A stretch of 64,000 nt of DNA from Algoriphagus resistens (GTDB lineage: Bacteria > Bacteroidota > Bacteroidia > Cytophagales > Cyclobacteriaceae), in assembly GCF_001442615.1 (NCBI RefSeq), contig NZ_LMXN01000002.1:558001-622000 (forward strand), in the 5' to 3' direction. A program made the position numbers and the translations under genes. Position 1 is the stretch's first letter. Every line of letters begins with the position of its first letter. Under the pieces are notes generated by a model, which did no database searches, had not been told where the DNA came from, and saw only the letters and a program-made list of their open reading frames with translations. Below are positions 47,009 to 54,075 of this stretch, in pieces.

Positions 47009-47016
47009 TAACTTTG
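47009..47016 (+). promoter_or_regulatory. Candidate -7 element of the mgsA-pfkA operon
   Basis: TAACTTTG matches TAnnTTTG and lies 26 bases before the mgsA ATG. No clear -33 TTTG is visible at standard spacing. Confidence 0.4.
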
Positions 47017-47042
47017 GCATGAACCTATTATACTGAAACTCG

Positions 47043-47414
47043 ATGAAAATTGCTCTTATAGCCCATGATGGTAAAAAAGCCGACATGGTTCATTTTTTAA
47101 GTGGATTCCGGGAGAGACTGCATCAGGCAGATGTGGACTTAGTGGCTACCGGCACCACAGGTTCCCATATTGAAAAAGCTGGATTTGAAGTTCAAAAATT
47201 ACTATCCGGCCCCTTCGGAGGTGATGCGCAGATTGCAGCGATGGCTGCTCAGAAAGAACTTGCGATGGTTGTCTTCTTCAGGGATCCACTTGACAAACAT
47301 CCGCACGAGCCGGATGTGCAAATGCTTATGCGGATTTGTGACGTCCACAATATTCCTTTGGCAACGAATCCGGCTTCGGCCGAACTTATGTTTAAAGCCT
47401 TCACTCAAACCTAA
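47043..47414 (+). CDS. mgsA: Methylglyoxal synthase
   Basis: The 123-residue protein shows the MgsA pattern: IALIAHDGKKADMVHFL, the phosphate-binding GTTGSHIEKAGFEV, LLSGPFGGDAQIAAMAA with the catalytic Asp, FFRDPLDKHPHEPDVQMLMR and a late IPLATNPASAELM. It converts dihydroxyacetone phosphate to methylglyoxal plus phosphate, bypassing lower glycolysis when phosphate is short. pfkA follows after 3 bases, so the enzyme that feeds triose phosphate and the one that drains it are co-expressed. Confidence 0.95.
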   Translation: MKIALIAHDGKKADMVHFLSGFRERLHQADVDLVATGTTGSHIEKAGFEVQKLLSGPFGGDAQIAAMAAQKELAMVVFFRDPLDKHPHEPDVQMLMRICDVHNIPLATNPASAELMFKAFTQT

Positions 47415-47417
47415 AAA

Positions 47418-48404
47418 ATGGAACTTAAAACCATTAAGAAAATTGGCGTTCTTACCTCTGGTGGTGACTCACCGGGAATGAATGCAGCTATCCGCGCCGT
47501 TGTAAGGGCAGGATTGTATTATGACATAGAAATGTATGGCATCTACCGCGGCTACGAGGGAATGATCCAAAATGATATAAAAAAACTGGAATCCAGGCAC
47601 ATCACACATGTTTTAGAGCGTGGTGGCACCTTCTTGAAGTCAGCCAGAAGTGCAGAATTCCGCACAGCTGAAGGACGTCAAATCGCTTATGACAATCTAA
47701 AATCCCATGGTATAGATGCTCTTGTGGTGATCGGCGGAGATGGTTCTTTGACCGGAGCACACTTATTCTACAAAGAATTTGGTGTACCGGCGATCGGACT
47801 TCCCGGCACAATTGACAATGATCTTTCGGGTACGGATTCTACCATCGGTTTTGATACGGCATGTAACACTGCTATCGAGGCAATTGACAAAATCCGTGAC
47901 ACTGCCACTTCCCATGATAGACTTTTCTTCGTGGAAGTAATGGGAAGAGATGCTGGATTCATTGCGATCAATGCAGGCATTGGAAGTGCGGCGGCAGCTA
48001 TTCTGATTCCTGAGAAAAAAATGCCTATCGAACACTTGGTGGACAAGTTACGGATCAGGACCAAAGCCAAAAAAGCATCTAATATTGTGATAGTGGCAGA
48101 AGGGGGCAAAAGCGGTGGAGCTACAGAAATTGCTGCATTGGTAAAAAAGCACCTTCCATACTACGATATCAAAGTGACCATTCTGGGGCATTTGCAGCGC
48201 GGTGGTTCACCGAGTTCTTATGACCGGCTCCTGGCTTCCAAACTGGGTGTGGCAGCCGTAGAAGGATTGCTTCAGGGCAAATACGATGTTATGGCAGGTT
48301 TGATCAACAACAAAGTAGTCTATACCCCTATCAAAAAAGCCATCGTTGATGATAAGTCGGTAGATGAGGATGATTTCCGTGTAGCTAAGATCCTATCTAC
48401 CTAA
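47418..48404 (+). CDS. pfkA: ATP-dependent 6-phosphofructokinase
   Basis: This 328-residue enzyme has the ATP-site GVLTSGGDSPGMNAAIRAVV, GGDGSLTGA, the catalytic PGTIDNDLSGTDSTIGFDTA and the effector/substrate segment FFVEVMGRDAGFIAINAGIG. The Gly-Asp-Gly at the ATP site indicates ATP rather than PPi as donor. It phosphorylates fructose 6-phosphate in glycolysis. Coupled with mgsA upstream, followed by a terminator, and about 1.2 kb from fbaA, the next glycolytic step. Confidence 0.96.
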   Translation: MELKTIKKIGVLTSGGDSPGMNAAIRAVVRAGLYYDIEMYGIYRGYEGMIQNDIKKLESRHITHVLERGGTFLKSARSAEFRTAEGRQIAYDNLKSHGIDALVVIGGDGSLTGAHLFYKEFGVPAIGLPGTIDNDLSGTDSTIGFDTACNTAIEAIDKIRDTATSHDRLFFVEVMGRDAGFIAINAGIGSAAAAILIPEKKMPIEHLVDKLRIRTKAKKASNIVIVAEGGKSGGATEIAALVKKHLPYYDIKVTILGHLQRGGSPSSYDRLLASKLGVAAVEGLLQGKYDVMAGLINNKVVYTPIKKAIVDDKSVDEDDFRVAKILST

Positions 48405-48426
48405 TTTAATCCCGCAGATTAGAAAA

Positions 48427-48460
48427 ATAAAAGTCCAAGCTGATTAACTTGGACTTTTTG
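48427..48460 (+). terminator. Rho-independent terminator after pfkA
   Basis: AAGTCCAAG / CTTGGACTT (8-base loop) is followed by a T run, about 25 bases past the pfkA stop. Confidence 0.88.
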
Positions 48461-48502
48461 CATTATTTTGGATTTTTACCCGGATCTAATTTTACATCCC
48501 CC

Positions 48503-49411
48503 ATGAAGAACTATTTTCTAATCACGTTATTTATATTCCTTTCATACATCCTATCGGCACATACCCCAAAGACTTACTTCAATGCTGCCGGAGATAAGCA
48601 CCTGGCAGGGGAATTTGAGCTGGAAGTTCTTAAATCTGATAGCACTTATCAGACATGGTATGTTGAGAATGAACGTTTATTCAAGCTTTCCGGAAAAAAT
48701 ACAGCTTGGAAAAATGCATTATCAACGACAGAAGTTGAAATATTCCTAGGGACTTGGTGCGGGGATAGTAAACGCTGGGTCCCGCAGTTTGTCAAACTGT
48801 GGAAGGAGCTCGGTCTTGAGGAAAACCAGTTAAAATTCACTGCACTTTACGATGGGGAGGAACACTATAAACAAGGACCTAACGGAGAGGAAAAAGGAAA
48901 GCTAATTCATCGGGTACCAACTTTCATTTTCAAAAAAGAAGGGAAAGAGTACTCAAGGATTGTCGAGTTTCCGGTCAATGATCTGGAGACAGATTTAGCC
49001 CAAATTGCATTGGGCTATGCCTCTGAACCCAATTACAGGGCTGCCACTTACCTTCTTGAATTAGTTGGGTCAGAACCCCTGGATTCGGTTTATAAAAATG
49101 TTCAGACTCACTTCAGCACTGTTTACAGGCTGGTAGGGAAAGAAAAAGAATTAAATACACTAGGCTATGTATTTAAATATTCCGGCCGGATGCCAGAGGC
49201 GCTACTGACATTTGAGATCAACTCAGCGATATTCCCTTACTCTCCAAATGTGCTGCACAGCTATGGTGAAGCCCTTATGGCCAATAATCAGAATGATCGG
49301 GCCATTCAACTGTTTAAACGTGTTCTAGAACTGGAACCAGGTAATGAAACCGCGGTCAATCGACTGAAAGAATTGCAGGATGAAGCCGGGCAGGCCAAAA
49401 TAGCCAACTAG
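48503..49411 (+). CDS. Exported thioredoxin-fold protein with CxxS motif and TPR tail
   Basis: The ATG at 48503 gives 302 residues with a good signal peptide (KNYFLITLFIFLSYILSAHT). A longer frame to 48449 starts inside the pfkA terminator and is rejected. A thioredoxin-like domain (about 70-185) carries LGTWCGDSKRWVPQF, so the active site is C-G-D-S (CxxS) rather than CxxC, and HRVPTFIFKKEGKEY with the cis-Pro. A C-terminal TPR part follows (YSPNVLHSYGEALMANNQND, RAIQLFKRVLELEPGNETAV). CxxS sites favour monothiol or isomerase-like chemistry; the substrate is unknown. Confidence 0.82.
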   Translation: MKNYFLITLFIFLSYILSAHTPKTYFNAAGDKHLAGEFELEVLKSDSTYQTWYVENERLFKLSGKNTAWKNALSTTEVEIFLGTWCGDSKRWVPQFVKLWKELGLEENQLKFTALYDGEEHYKQGPNGEEKGKLIHRVPTFIFKKEGKEYSRIVEFPVNDLETDLAQIALGYASEPNYRAATYLLELVGSEPLDSVYKNVQTHFSTVYRLVGKEKELNTLGYVFKYSGRMPEALLTFEINSAIFPYSPNVLHSYGEALMANNQNDRAIQLFKRVLELEPGNETAVNRLKELQDEAGQAKIAN

Positions 49412-49561
49412 ATCTGGACATACCCGAGCAGTTTTTTAGAAATAACTCAGGGCACATCCTTCTCCGGCCCGGATTTAGATTGTTCAATTCCCTTAGCGTT
49501 AAAACTTACAAAATTTTAAAAGCCATGGGTGCCCACTGGTTTGGTCACTTTGGCAAGAACC

Positions 49562-49589
49562 AAAAAAGCCACCTGATAGGTGACTTTTT
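49562..49589 (-). terminator. Rho-independent terminator of fbaA
   Basis: On the minus strand AAAAAGTCACCT, loop ATC, AGGTGGCTTTTT (one internal mismatch) ends in T residues, about 25 bases past the fbaA stop. Confidence 0.75.
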
Positions 49590-49613
49590 GGATCTTAAGA
49601 TAAGGGTGATCGA

Positions 49614-50675
49614 TTAATTTCTATTCACGGCATTTAGCATGTCAAAAGCAAGCTCAAGGCGTTTTACGAAATTCTCTTCCCCCTTACGAAGCCAGTTTCT
49701 TGGATCGTAGTATTTCTTATTAGGGCTATCAGCACCCTCAGGATTACCCAGCTGGGTCTGGAGGTAAGCCTCGTTCTTTTTATAGTTATTTAAGATACCC
49801 TCCCAGAATGCCCATTGCATGTCTGTATCGATATTCATTTTGATAGAACCATAGCTATTAGCTTCTCTGATCTCCTCTACTGTAGATCCTGATCCCCCAT
49901 GGAATACAAAGTTCAACGGCTTACCGGTCAACCCATGCTTTTCTTTGATGAAATCCTGGGAATTTTTCAAGATGATCGGCTTCAGGCTAACATTACCTGG
50001 CTTATATACACCGTGAACGTTGCCAAAAGCAGCAGCAATAGTAAACAGGTCACCAATTTCTTTCAAATGCTCGTAGGCATAGGCTACTTCCTCAGGTTGG
50101 GTATAAAGCTTAGAAGAATCAATATCAGTATTGTCAACCCCGTCTTCTTCTCCACCTGTTACACCCAATTCGATTTCGATAGCCATTTCCAGCTTTTCGA
50201 ATTCCTTGAAATAGCGACAGGAAATCTCTACGTTTTCTTCCAAAGGTTCTTCAGAAAGATCCAGCATATGGGAGCTATACAACGGTCTTTTGTGGGTGGC
50301 ATAATATGCCTTACCGGCATCTAGAAGCCCGTCAATCCATGGCAATAACTTCTTAGCTGCATGGTCTGTGTGCAAAATAACCGGCACACCATACGCTTCA
50401 GCCATCAAATGCACATGGTGTGCACCTGAGATACCGCCGGCGATGCTTGCCTGCTGCTTATCGTTTGCCAGAGATTTTCCTGCAAAAAACTGTGCTCCGC
50501 CGTTAGAGAACTGAATGATCACAGGAGAGTTCAGCTTTTTGGCCGTCTCAAGCACTGCATTCACCGAATTGGTGTTGATCACATTCACCGCAGGCATTGC
50601 AAACTCGTTCTCTTTAGCGTAAGCATAAAGATCTCGAAGTTCTTCACCGTATTTTACTCCAGGTTTAAATTTCAT
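49614..50675 (-). CDS. fbaA: Class II fructose-bisphosphate aldolase
   Basis: This 353-residue enzyme has the zinc-binding VILHTDHAAKK (about residue 108), the catalytic/zinc Glu and His region (EIELGVTGGEEDGVDNTDID), FGNVHGVYKPGNVSL and the phosphate-binding FVFHGGSGSTVEEIREA. The length and the E. coli-type loops put it in class IIA (FbaA). It cleaves fructose 1,6-bisphosphate to DHAP and glyceraldehyde 3-phosphate. It is monocistronic and divergent from the LacI regulator. Confidence 0.96.
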   Translation of the reverse strand: MKFKPGVKYGEELRDLYAYAKENEFAMPAVNVINTNSVNAVLETAKKLNSPVIIQFSNGGAQFFAGKSLANDKQQASIAGGISGAHHVHLMAEAYGVPVILHTDHAAKKLLPWIDGLLDAGKAYYATHKRPLYSSHMLDLSEEPLEENVEISCRYFKEFEKLEMAIEIELGVTGGEEDGVDNTDIDSSKLYTQPEEVAYAYEHLKEIGDLFTIAAAFGNVHGVYKPGNVSLKPIILKNSQDFIKEKHGLTGKPLNFVFHGGSGSTVEEIREANSYGSIKMNIDTDMQWAFWEGILNNYKKNEAYLQTQLGNPEGADSPNKKYYDPRNWLRKGEENFVKRLELAFDMLNAVNRN

Positions 50676-51039
50676 GTGTTATTAGGTTTGTTTATTTCAA
50701 ATTTTGTCTGCCGGGAAAGGCCCGTTTTTACATCGTAGGCCCCAAAGATATAAATCCCTTACTTATAATTACCCACATCTAATTCTAAAATATCCTTCTC
50801 AAAAGTATTTTTCCGTGCGCAATCGATTCCAAAACACCAGTTTTTAAAAAAAACAGAAATCGGGATTTTTTAAGGTACGTTAATCACGTGTAGCAGTCAT
50901 GGATCCGAAAGAATTAATGCCAAAATGCATAAGCGAACAGGGAATCATTCTCCTGGAATTTCTACTATTTCCATCAAAAATCAATAGCTTGGAGACAAAT
51001 CAAGGGTAACTATTGCTATACTTTTTACACTTCTAACGT
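50676..51039. other. Divergent fbaA/lacI intergenic region
   Basis: This 364-base region holds a candidate fbaA -7 element on the minus strand, TATCTTTG (50750-50743), about 68 bases before the fbaA ATG. On the plus strand a 36-codon frame (50899-51009, containing EQGIILLEFLLFPSKINSL) ends 30 bases before the LacI-family ATG and could be a leader peptide or chance. No palindromic LacI operator is obvious. Confidence 0.45.
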
Positions 51040-52071
51040 ATGAAATTAGGTCAAGCCACTATCAAGGATATCGCGCGCGAGTTGAACTTATCGGTTTCCA
51101 CTATCTCCAGGGCACTGAAAGATTACCCTGGAATCAACAGAGAAACTAAACGAAAAGTAAAAGAAGTAGCTAATAAATTGAATTATCGGCCAAATGCTAT
51201 TGCCCTGTCCCTTCGCAAAAGCAGGTCATTTACCATAGGGGTAATCATTCCCGAAGTAGTTCATTTTTTCTTCTCCACAGTAATTAGCGGAATAGAGGAA
51301 ATCGCAAATTCAAGAGGATACAATGTTATTTTATCTCAATCCAATGAAAAATTAGACCGGGAAATATCAAGTTTGGAAACCATGCTTACCAACCAAATCG
51401 ATGGGGTTTTGGTAAGTTATTCCAAGGAGACAAAGAGTTTTGATCACTTTACAAGGGTGATGGATCAGGGATTCCCTATCGTTTTCTTTGACCGCGCCCC
51501 GGCTATTCCCGATGCGGTAAATGTTATGGTGGATGATTACCAGGGTTCTTTTGATGCTACCGCACACCTGATCAGCCAAGGCTACAAAAACATCGTGCAT
51601 CTAGCAGGCCCAAAAACACTTAAAATTAGTATTGACCGGGAAAACGGCTATAAAGATGCATTGGAGCAAAATGGATTTCCTGTCAATCCGGCACACATTA
51701 TTTCATGTCCCCTGGGAACCCTGGAGGAAAGTCAGGAACTGGTCTCAGCGTTGTTGGCCTCTTTACCCCGGCGGCCTGATGCTTTTTTTTCATGCAATGA
51801 CATAGGGGCCGTTGGGGCTATGATGGCCTGCCGGGATGCCGGACTGAGAATTCCTTTGGAAGTAGGGATCGTGGGTTTTTCAGACTGGCAGTTTTGCGCT
51901 ATGTTGGAGCCGCAGCTATCGTCTGTGTCACAGCCCGGATTTATGATGGGAACAAGGGCCACAGAGATCCTACTTGATATTATTGAGAAAAAACTTGATC
52001 CTAAAATCATGGAACAATCCTTGGTTTTGGAAACTAAACTGATGGAAAGAGGTTCTTCAAAAAGATTTTAA
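51040..52071 (+). CDS. LacI-family transcriptional regulator
   Basis: This 343-residue protein has an N-terminal HTH (ATIKDIARELNLSVSTISRA), the hinge helix region (NYRPNAIALSLRKSRSFTIG) and a periplasmic-binding-like effector domain (about 60-335, with VIIPEVVHFFFSTVISGIEE and the late GIVGFSDWQFCAMLEPQLSS). It should bind an operator as a dimer and respond to a sugar or sugar phosphate. The sugar symporter 0.4 kb downstream is the likely target. Confidence 0.95.
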   Translation: MKLGQATIKDIARELNLSVSTISRALKDYPGINRETKRKVKEVANKLNYRPNAIALSLRKSRSFTIGVIIPEVVHFFFSTVISGIEEIANSRGYNVILSQSNEKLDREISSLETMLTNQIDGVLVSYSKETKSFDHFTRVMDQGFPIVFFDRAPAIPDAVNVMVDDYQGSFDATAHLISQGYKNIVHLAGPKTLKISIDRENGYKDALEQNGFPVNPAHIISCPLGTLEESQELVSALLASLPRRPDAFFSCNDIGAVGAMMACRDAGLRIPLEVGIVGFSDWQFCAMLEPQLSSVSQPGFMMGTRATEILLDIIEKKLDPKIMEQSLVLETKLMERGSSKRF

Positions 52072-52181
52072 GGGAAAAACTGCACTTTTTTTTAATGGAT
52101 TCAACTATATGCAGGAACTCAAGGGATAATTCGGGTAACTATTTTGAGTGTGTTCAGATATGTTCAGAGGAGCAAAAATGA

Positions 52182-52439
52182 ATGATCAACGCAGTGAAAG
52201 GAAATTATCCCTGTCACTATGAAACATTCAATATATACCTCCATGGTTTCATGACTGACAGTGCCATTCTGGATTTAAAAAATAGTAGCTTGAACCAGGA
52301 GAGTTTTGCATTTTTGGATAAATTGAGTGAGTTTGATCCGCTGGCGGATGTGAGCTATCCACATTTGTCCATTTCCAATTTAAAATACTTGGATATAGCT
52401 GTTCAATCCGGGGAAATGGAAATCTGTGGTTTAGTTTAG
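52182..52439 (+). CDS. Small ORF between LacI gene and symporter, uncertain
   Basis: An 85-codon frame begins with ATG 52182 (INAVKGNYPCHYETFNIYLH) and ends in the acidic, Leu-rich LADVSYPHLSISNLKYLDIA. Codon use in the second half looks like real coding sequence, but I recognise no family and there is no signal peptide. It could be a small unknown protein or the remnant of a larger gene lost from the sugar operon. It lies 36 bases upstream of the symporter. Confidence 0.45.
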   Translation: MINAVKGNYPCHYETFNIYLHGFMTDSAILDLKNSSLNQESFAFLDKLSEFDPLADVSYPHLSISNLKYLDIAVQSGEMEICGLV

Positions 52440-52475
52440 TCCTTCAAATAGCTTGCTGTTCTATAACTAACCCAA

Positions 52476-53801
52476 ATGGCCCATTTAAAAAAGGACTTAG
52501 ATTTCTGGCAGATCTGGAACATGAGCTTTGGCATGCTGGGAATTCAATTTGGATTTGCACTCCAGGGAGGGTTCATGTCCAGAATTTTTCAGACCCTAGG
52601 TGCTGACAAAGACGCCATTCCCATGCTTTGGATAGCTGCACCTTTGACAGGACTATTGATTCAGCCTATTGTAGGATACCTGAGTGACCGCACCTGGCAT
52701 GCTAGGTTTGGCAGAAGAAAACCTTTCTTTTTTGTCGGGGCTTTGCTGAGCTCTATTGCACTGTTTTTCACACCCTATTCTTCTGCGTTATGGATGGCAG
52801 CAGGTGCCCTGTGGATTCTTGATGCTTCGATCAACATCAGTATGGAGCCTTTTCGTGCTTTGGTGGCCGACAAGCTTCCCAATTCTCAGCGCTCTTACGG
52901 CTTTATGGTGCAGACGCTGATTATAGGTACAGGCACTTGGATTGCTTCCAATCTGCCCTGGATGATGACTAAGCTTGGTATTCCGAATACAGCTCCGGCC
53001 GGCGTAGTCCCTGATTCGGTGAAGTATGCTTTTGGAATCGGGGGGCTGGTGCTTTTCCTTTCCATCTTGTTCACCATTCTAAAAACTGAAGAATATCCAC
53101 CCGAAGACCTGGATGAATTTGAGCTTCAGAAAGAAAAAAGTAAAGGATTATTGAAAGGGGTTAAAGAAATAGTCAGAAGTGTATCGGATATGCCCGTAGT
53201 CATGAAGCAGCTCGGATTAGTCCAGTTTTTTTCCTGGTTTGCTTTCTTCACCATGTGGAGTTTTGCTACACCGGCGATCACCTCACATATCTTTGGGGCC
53301 ACAGATACCAGTTCGGCCGCTTATAACAACGCTGCGGACAGCGTCGGTACCTACATGGGCACCTACGGGTTGATTTCTATGTTTACCGCCTTGGTGCTGT
53401 CCGTTATTACAAGTAAGTATAGAATCAACAGACAACTACTTCATCTGGTATGCTTAGTAGCCGGAGGAGCCGGATTTATCATGATTTATTTCATTATCGA
53501 GCCGTGGATGCTTCATATTTGTTTTGGGCTTGTCGGAATTGCTTGGGCAAGTATCCTATCGATGCCTTACGCGATGCTGTCCTCCTCAGTGGATCCCAGA
53601 AAAATGGGGATTTACATGGGTATTTTTAATATGTTCATCGTTATTCCGCAGATCGTAGCTGCGCTGGGAGGAATCAATTTCCTTTACAAATTACTCTTTG
53701 GGGAGGCTGTAATAAATACCATGCTATTGGCTGGGATGTTTCTGGTTTTAGCAGGTCTGAGCAACCTTCTGATTACAGACAGGCGGGCATCCCATGATTG
53801 A
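52476..53801 (+). CDS. MFS sugar symporter, SLC45/GPH-like
   Basis: The 441-residue protein has twelve membrane segments. It has the sugar-proton symporter features of the SLC45/sucrose-maltose group: FWQIWNMSFGMLGIQFGFAL, QPIVGYLSDRTWHARFGRRK (loop 2-3 motif) and NISMEPFRALVADKLPNSQR. It probably imports a disaccharide such as maltose or sucrose with H+. It follows the LacI regulator, but no glycoside phosphorylase or hydrolase gene is next to it, unlike typical maltose clusters. Confidence 0.88.
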   Translation: MAHLKKDLDFWQIWNMSFGMLGIQFGFALQGGFMSRIFQTLGADKDAIPMLWIAAPLTGLLIQPIVGYLSDRTWHARFGRRKPFFFVGALLSSIALFFTPYSSALWMAAGALWILDASINISMEPFRALVADKLPNSQRSYGFMVQTLIIGTGTWIASNLPWMMTKLGIPNTAPAGVVPDSVKYAFGIGGLVLFLSILFTILKTEEYPPEDLDEFELQKEKSKGLLKGVKEIVRSVSDMPVVMKQLGLVQFFSWFAFFTMWSFATPAITSHIFGATDTSSAAYNNAADSVGTYMGTYGLISMFTALVLSVITSKYRINRQLLHLVCLVAGGAGFIMIYFIIEPWMLHICFGLVGIAWASILSMPYAMLSSSVDPRKMGIYMGIFNMFIVIPQIVAALGGINFLYKLLFGEAVINTMLLAGMFLVLAGLSNLLITDRRASHD

Positions 53802-53879
53802 GCCCGGAAATGATTTCTTTGAGTGGAGCTTCAATATAATTTTTGCCCCTTACCTTTACAGTCAGTAAAATCCAGACCT

Positions 53880-53979
53880 ATGAAATCGACACGATTAAAA
53901 TCATCATTAAAACACACAGGGCAATGATTATTTTAATCGTCAAAGATTCCATCTGACCATTTAAAACAATAATAAACAG
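53880..53979 (+). repeat. Cassette copy E1, rearranged, with an 18-bp inverted repeat
   Basis: Starts ATGAAATCGACACG and ends AATAATAAACAG like the family, but is 100 bases long and its frame stops after 15 codons. Inside it, 53891-53908 and 53923-53940 are complementary over 17 of 18 bases (core ACGATTAAAAT / ATTTTAATCGT) around a 14-base loop with the conserved CACACAGGG. It is in tandem with E2. Confidence 0.7.
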
Positions 53980-54075
53980 ATGAAATCGAGCATGACGAAA
54001 ACGTCACACACTGGGATGATTATAATGCATGCGAGATTCCATATGGCCTTTAAAAGACAAATTATAAACAGATGA
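53980..54075 (+). repeat. Cassette copy E2 with intact 31-codon sORF
   Basis: A 96-base frame from ATG 53980 to TGA 54075 encodes the family peptide closest to consensus (residues 6-9 TKTS, core HTGMIIMHARFHMAFKRQI). Its TGA overlaps the ATG of the binding-protein-like gene at 54072 (ATGA). The 14-27 stem is perfect (TGACG, loop AAAA, CGTCA). The A/T-rich tail AAATTATAAACAG directly before the ATG would suit Bacteroidota translation initiation. Confidence 0.87.
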
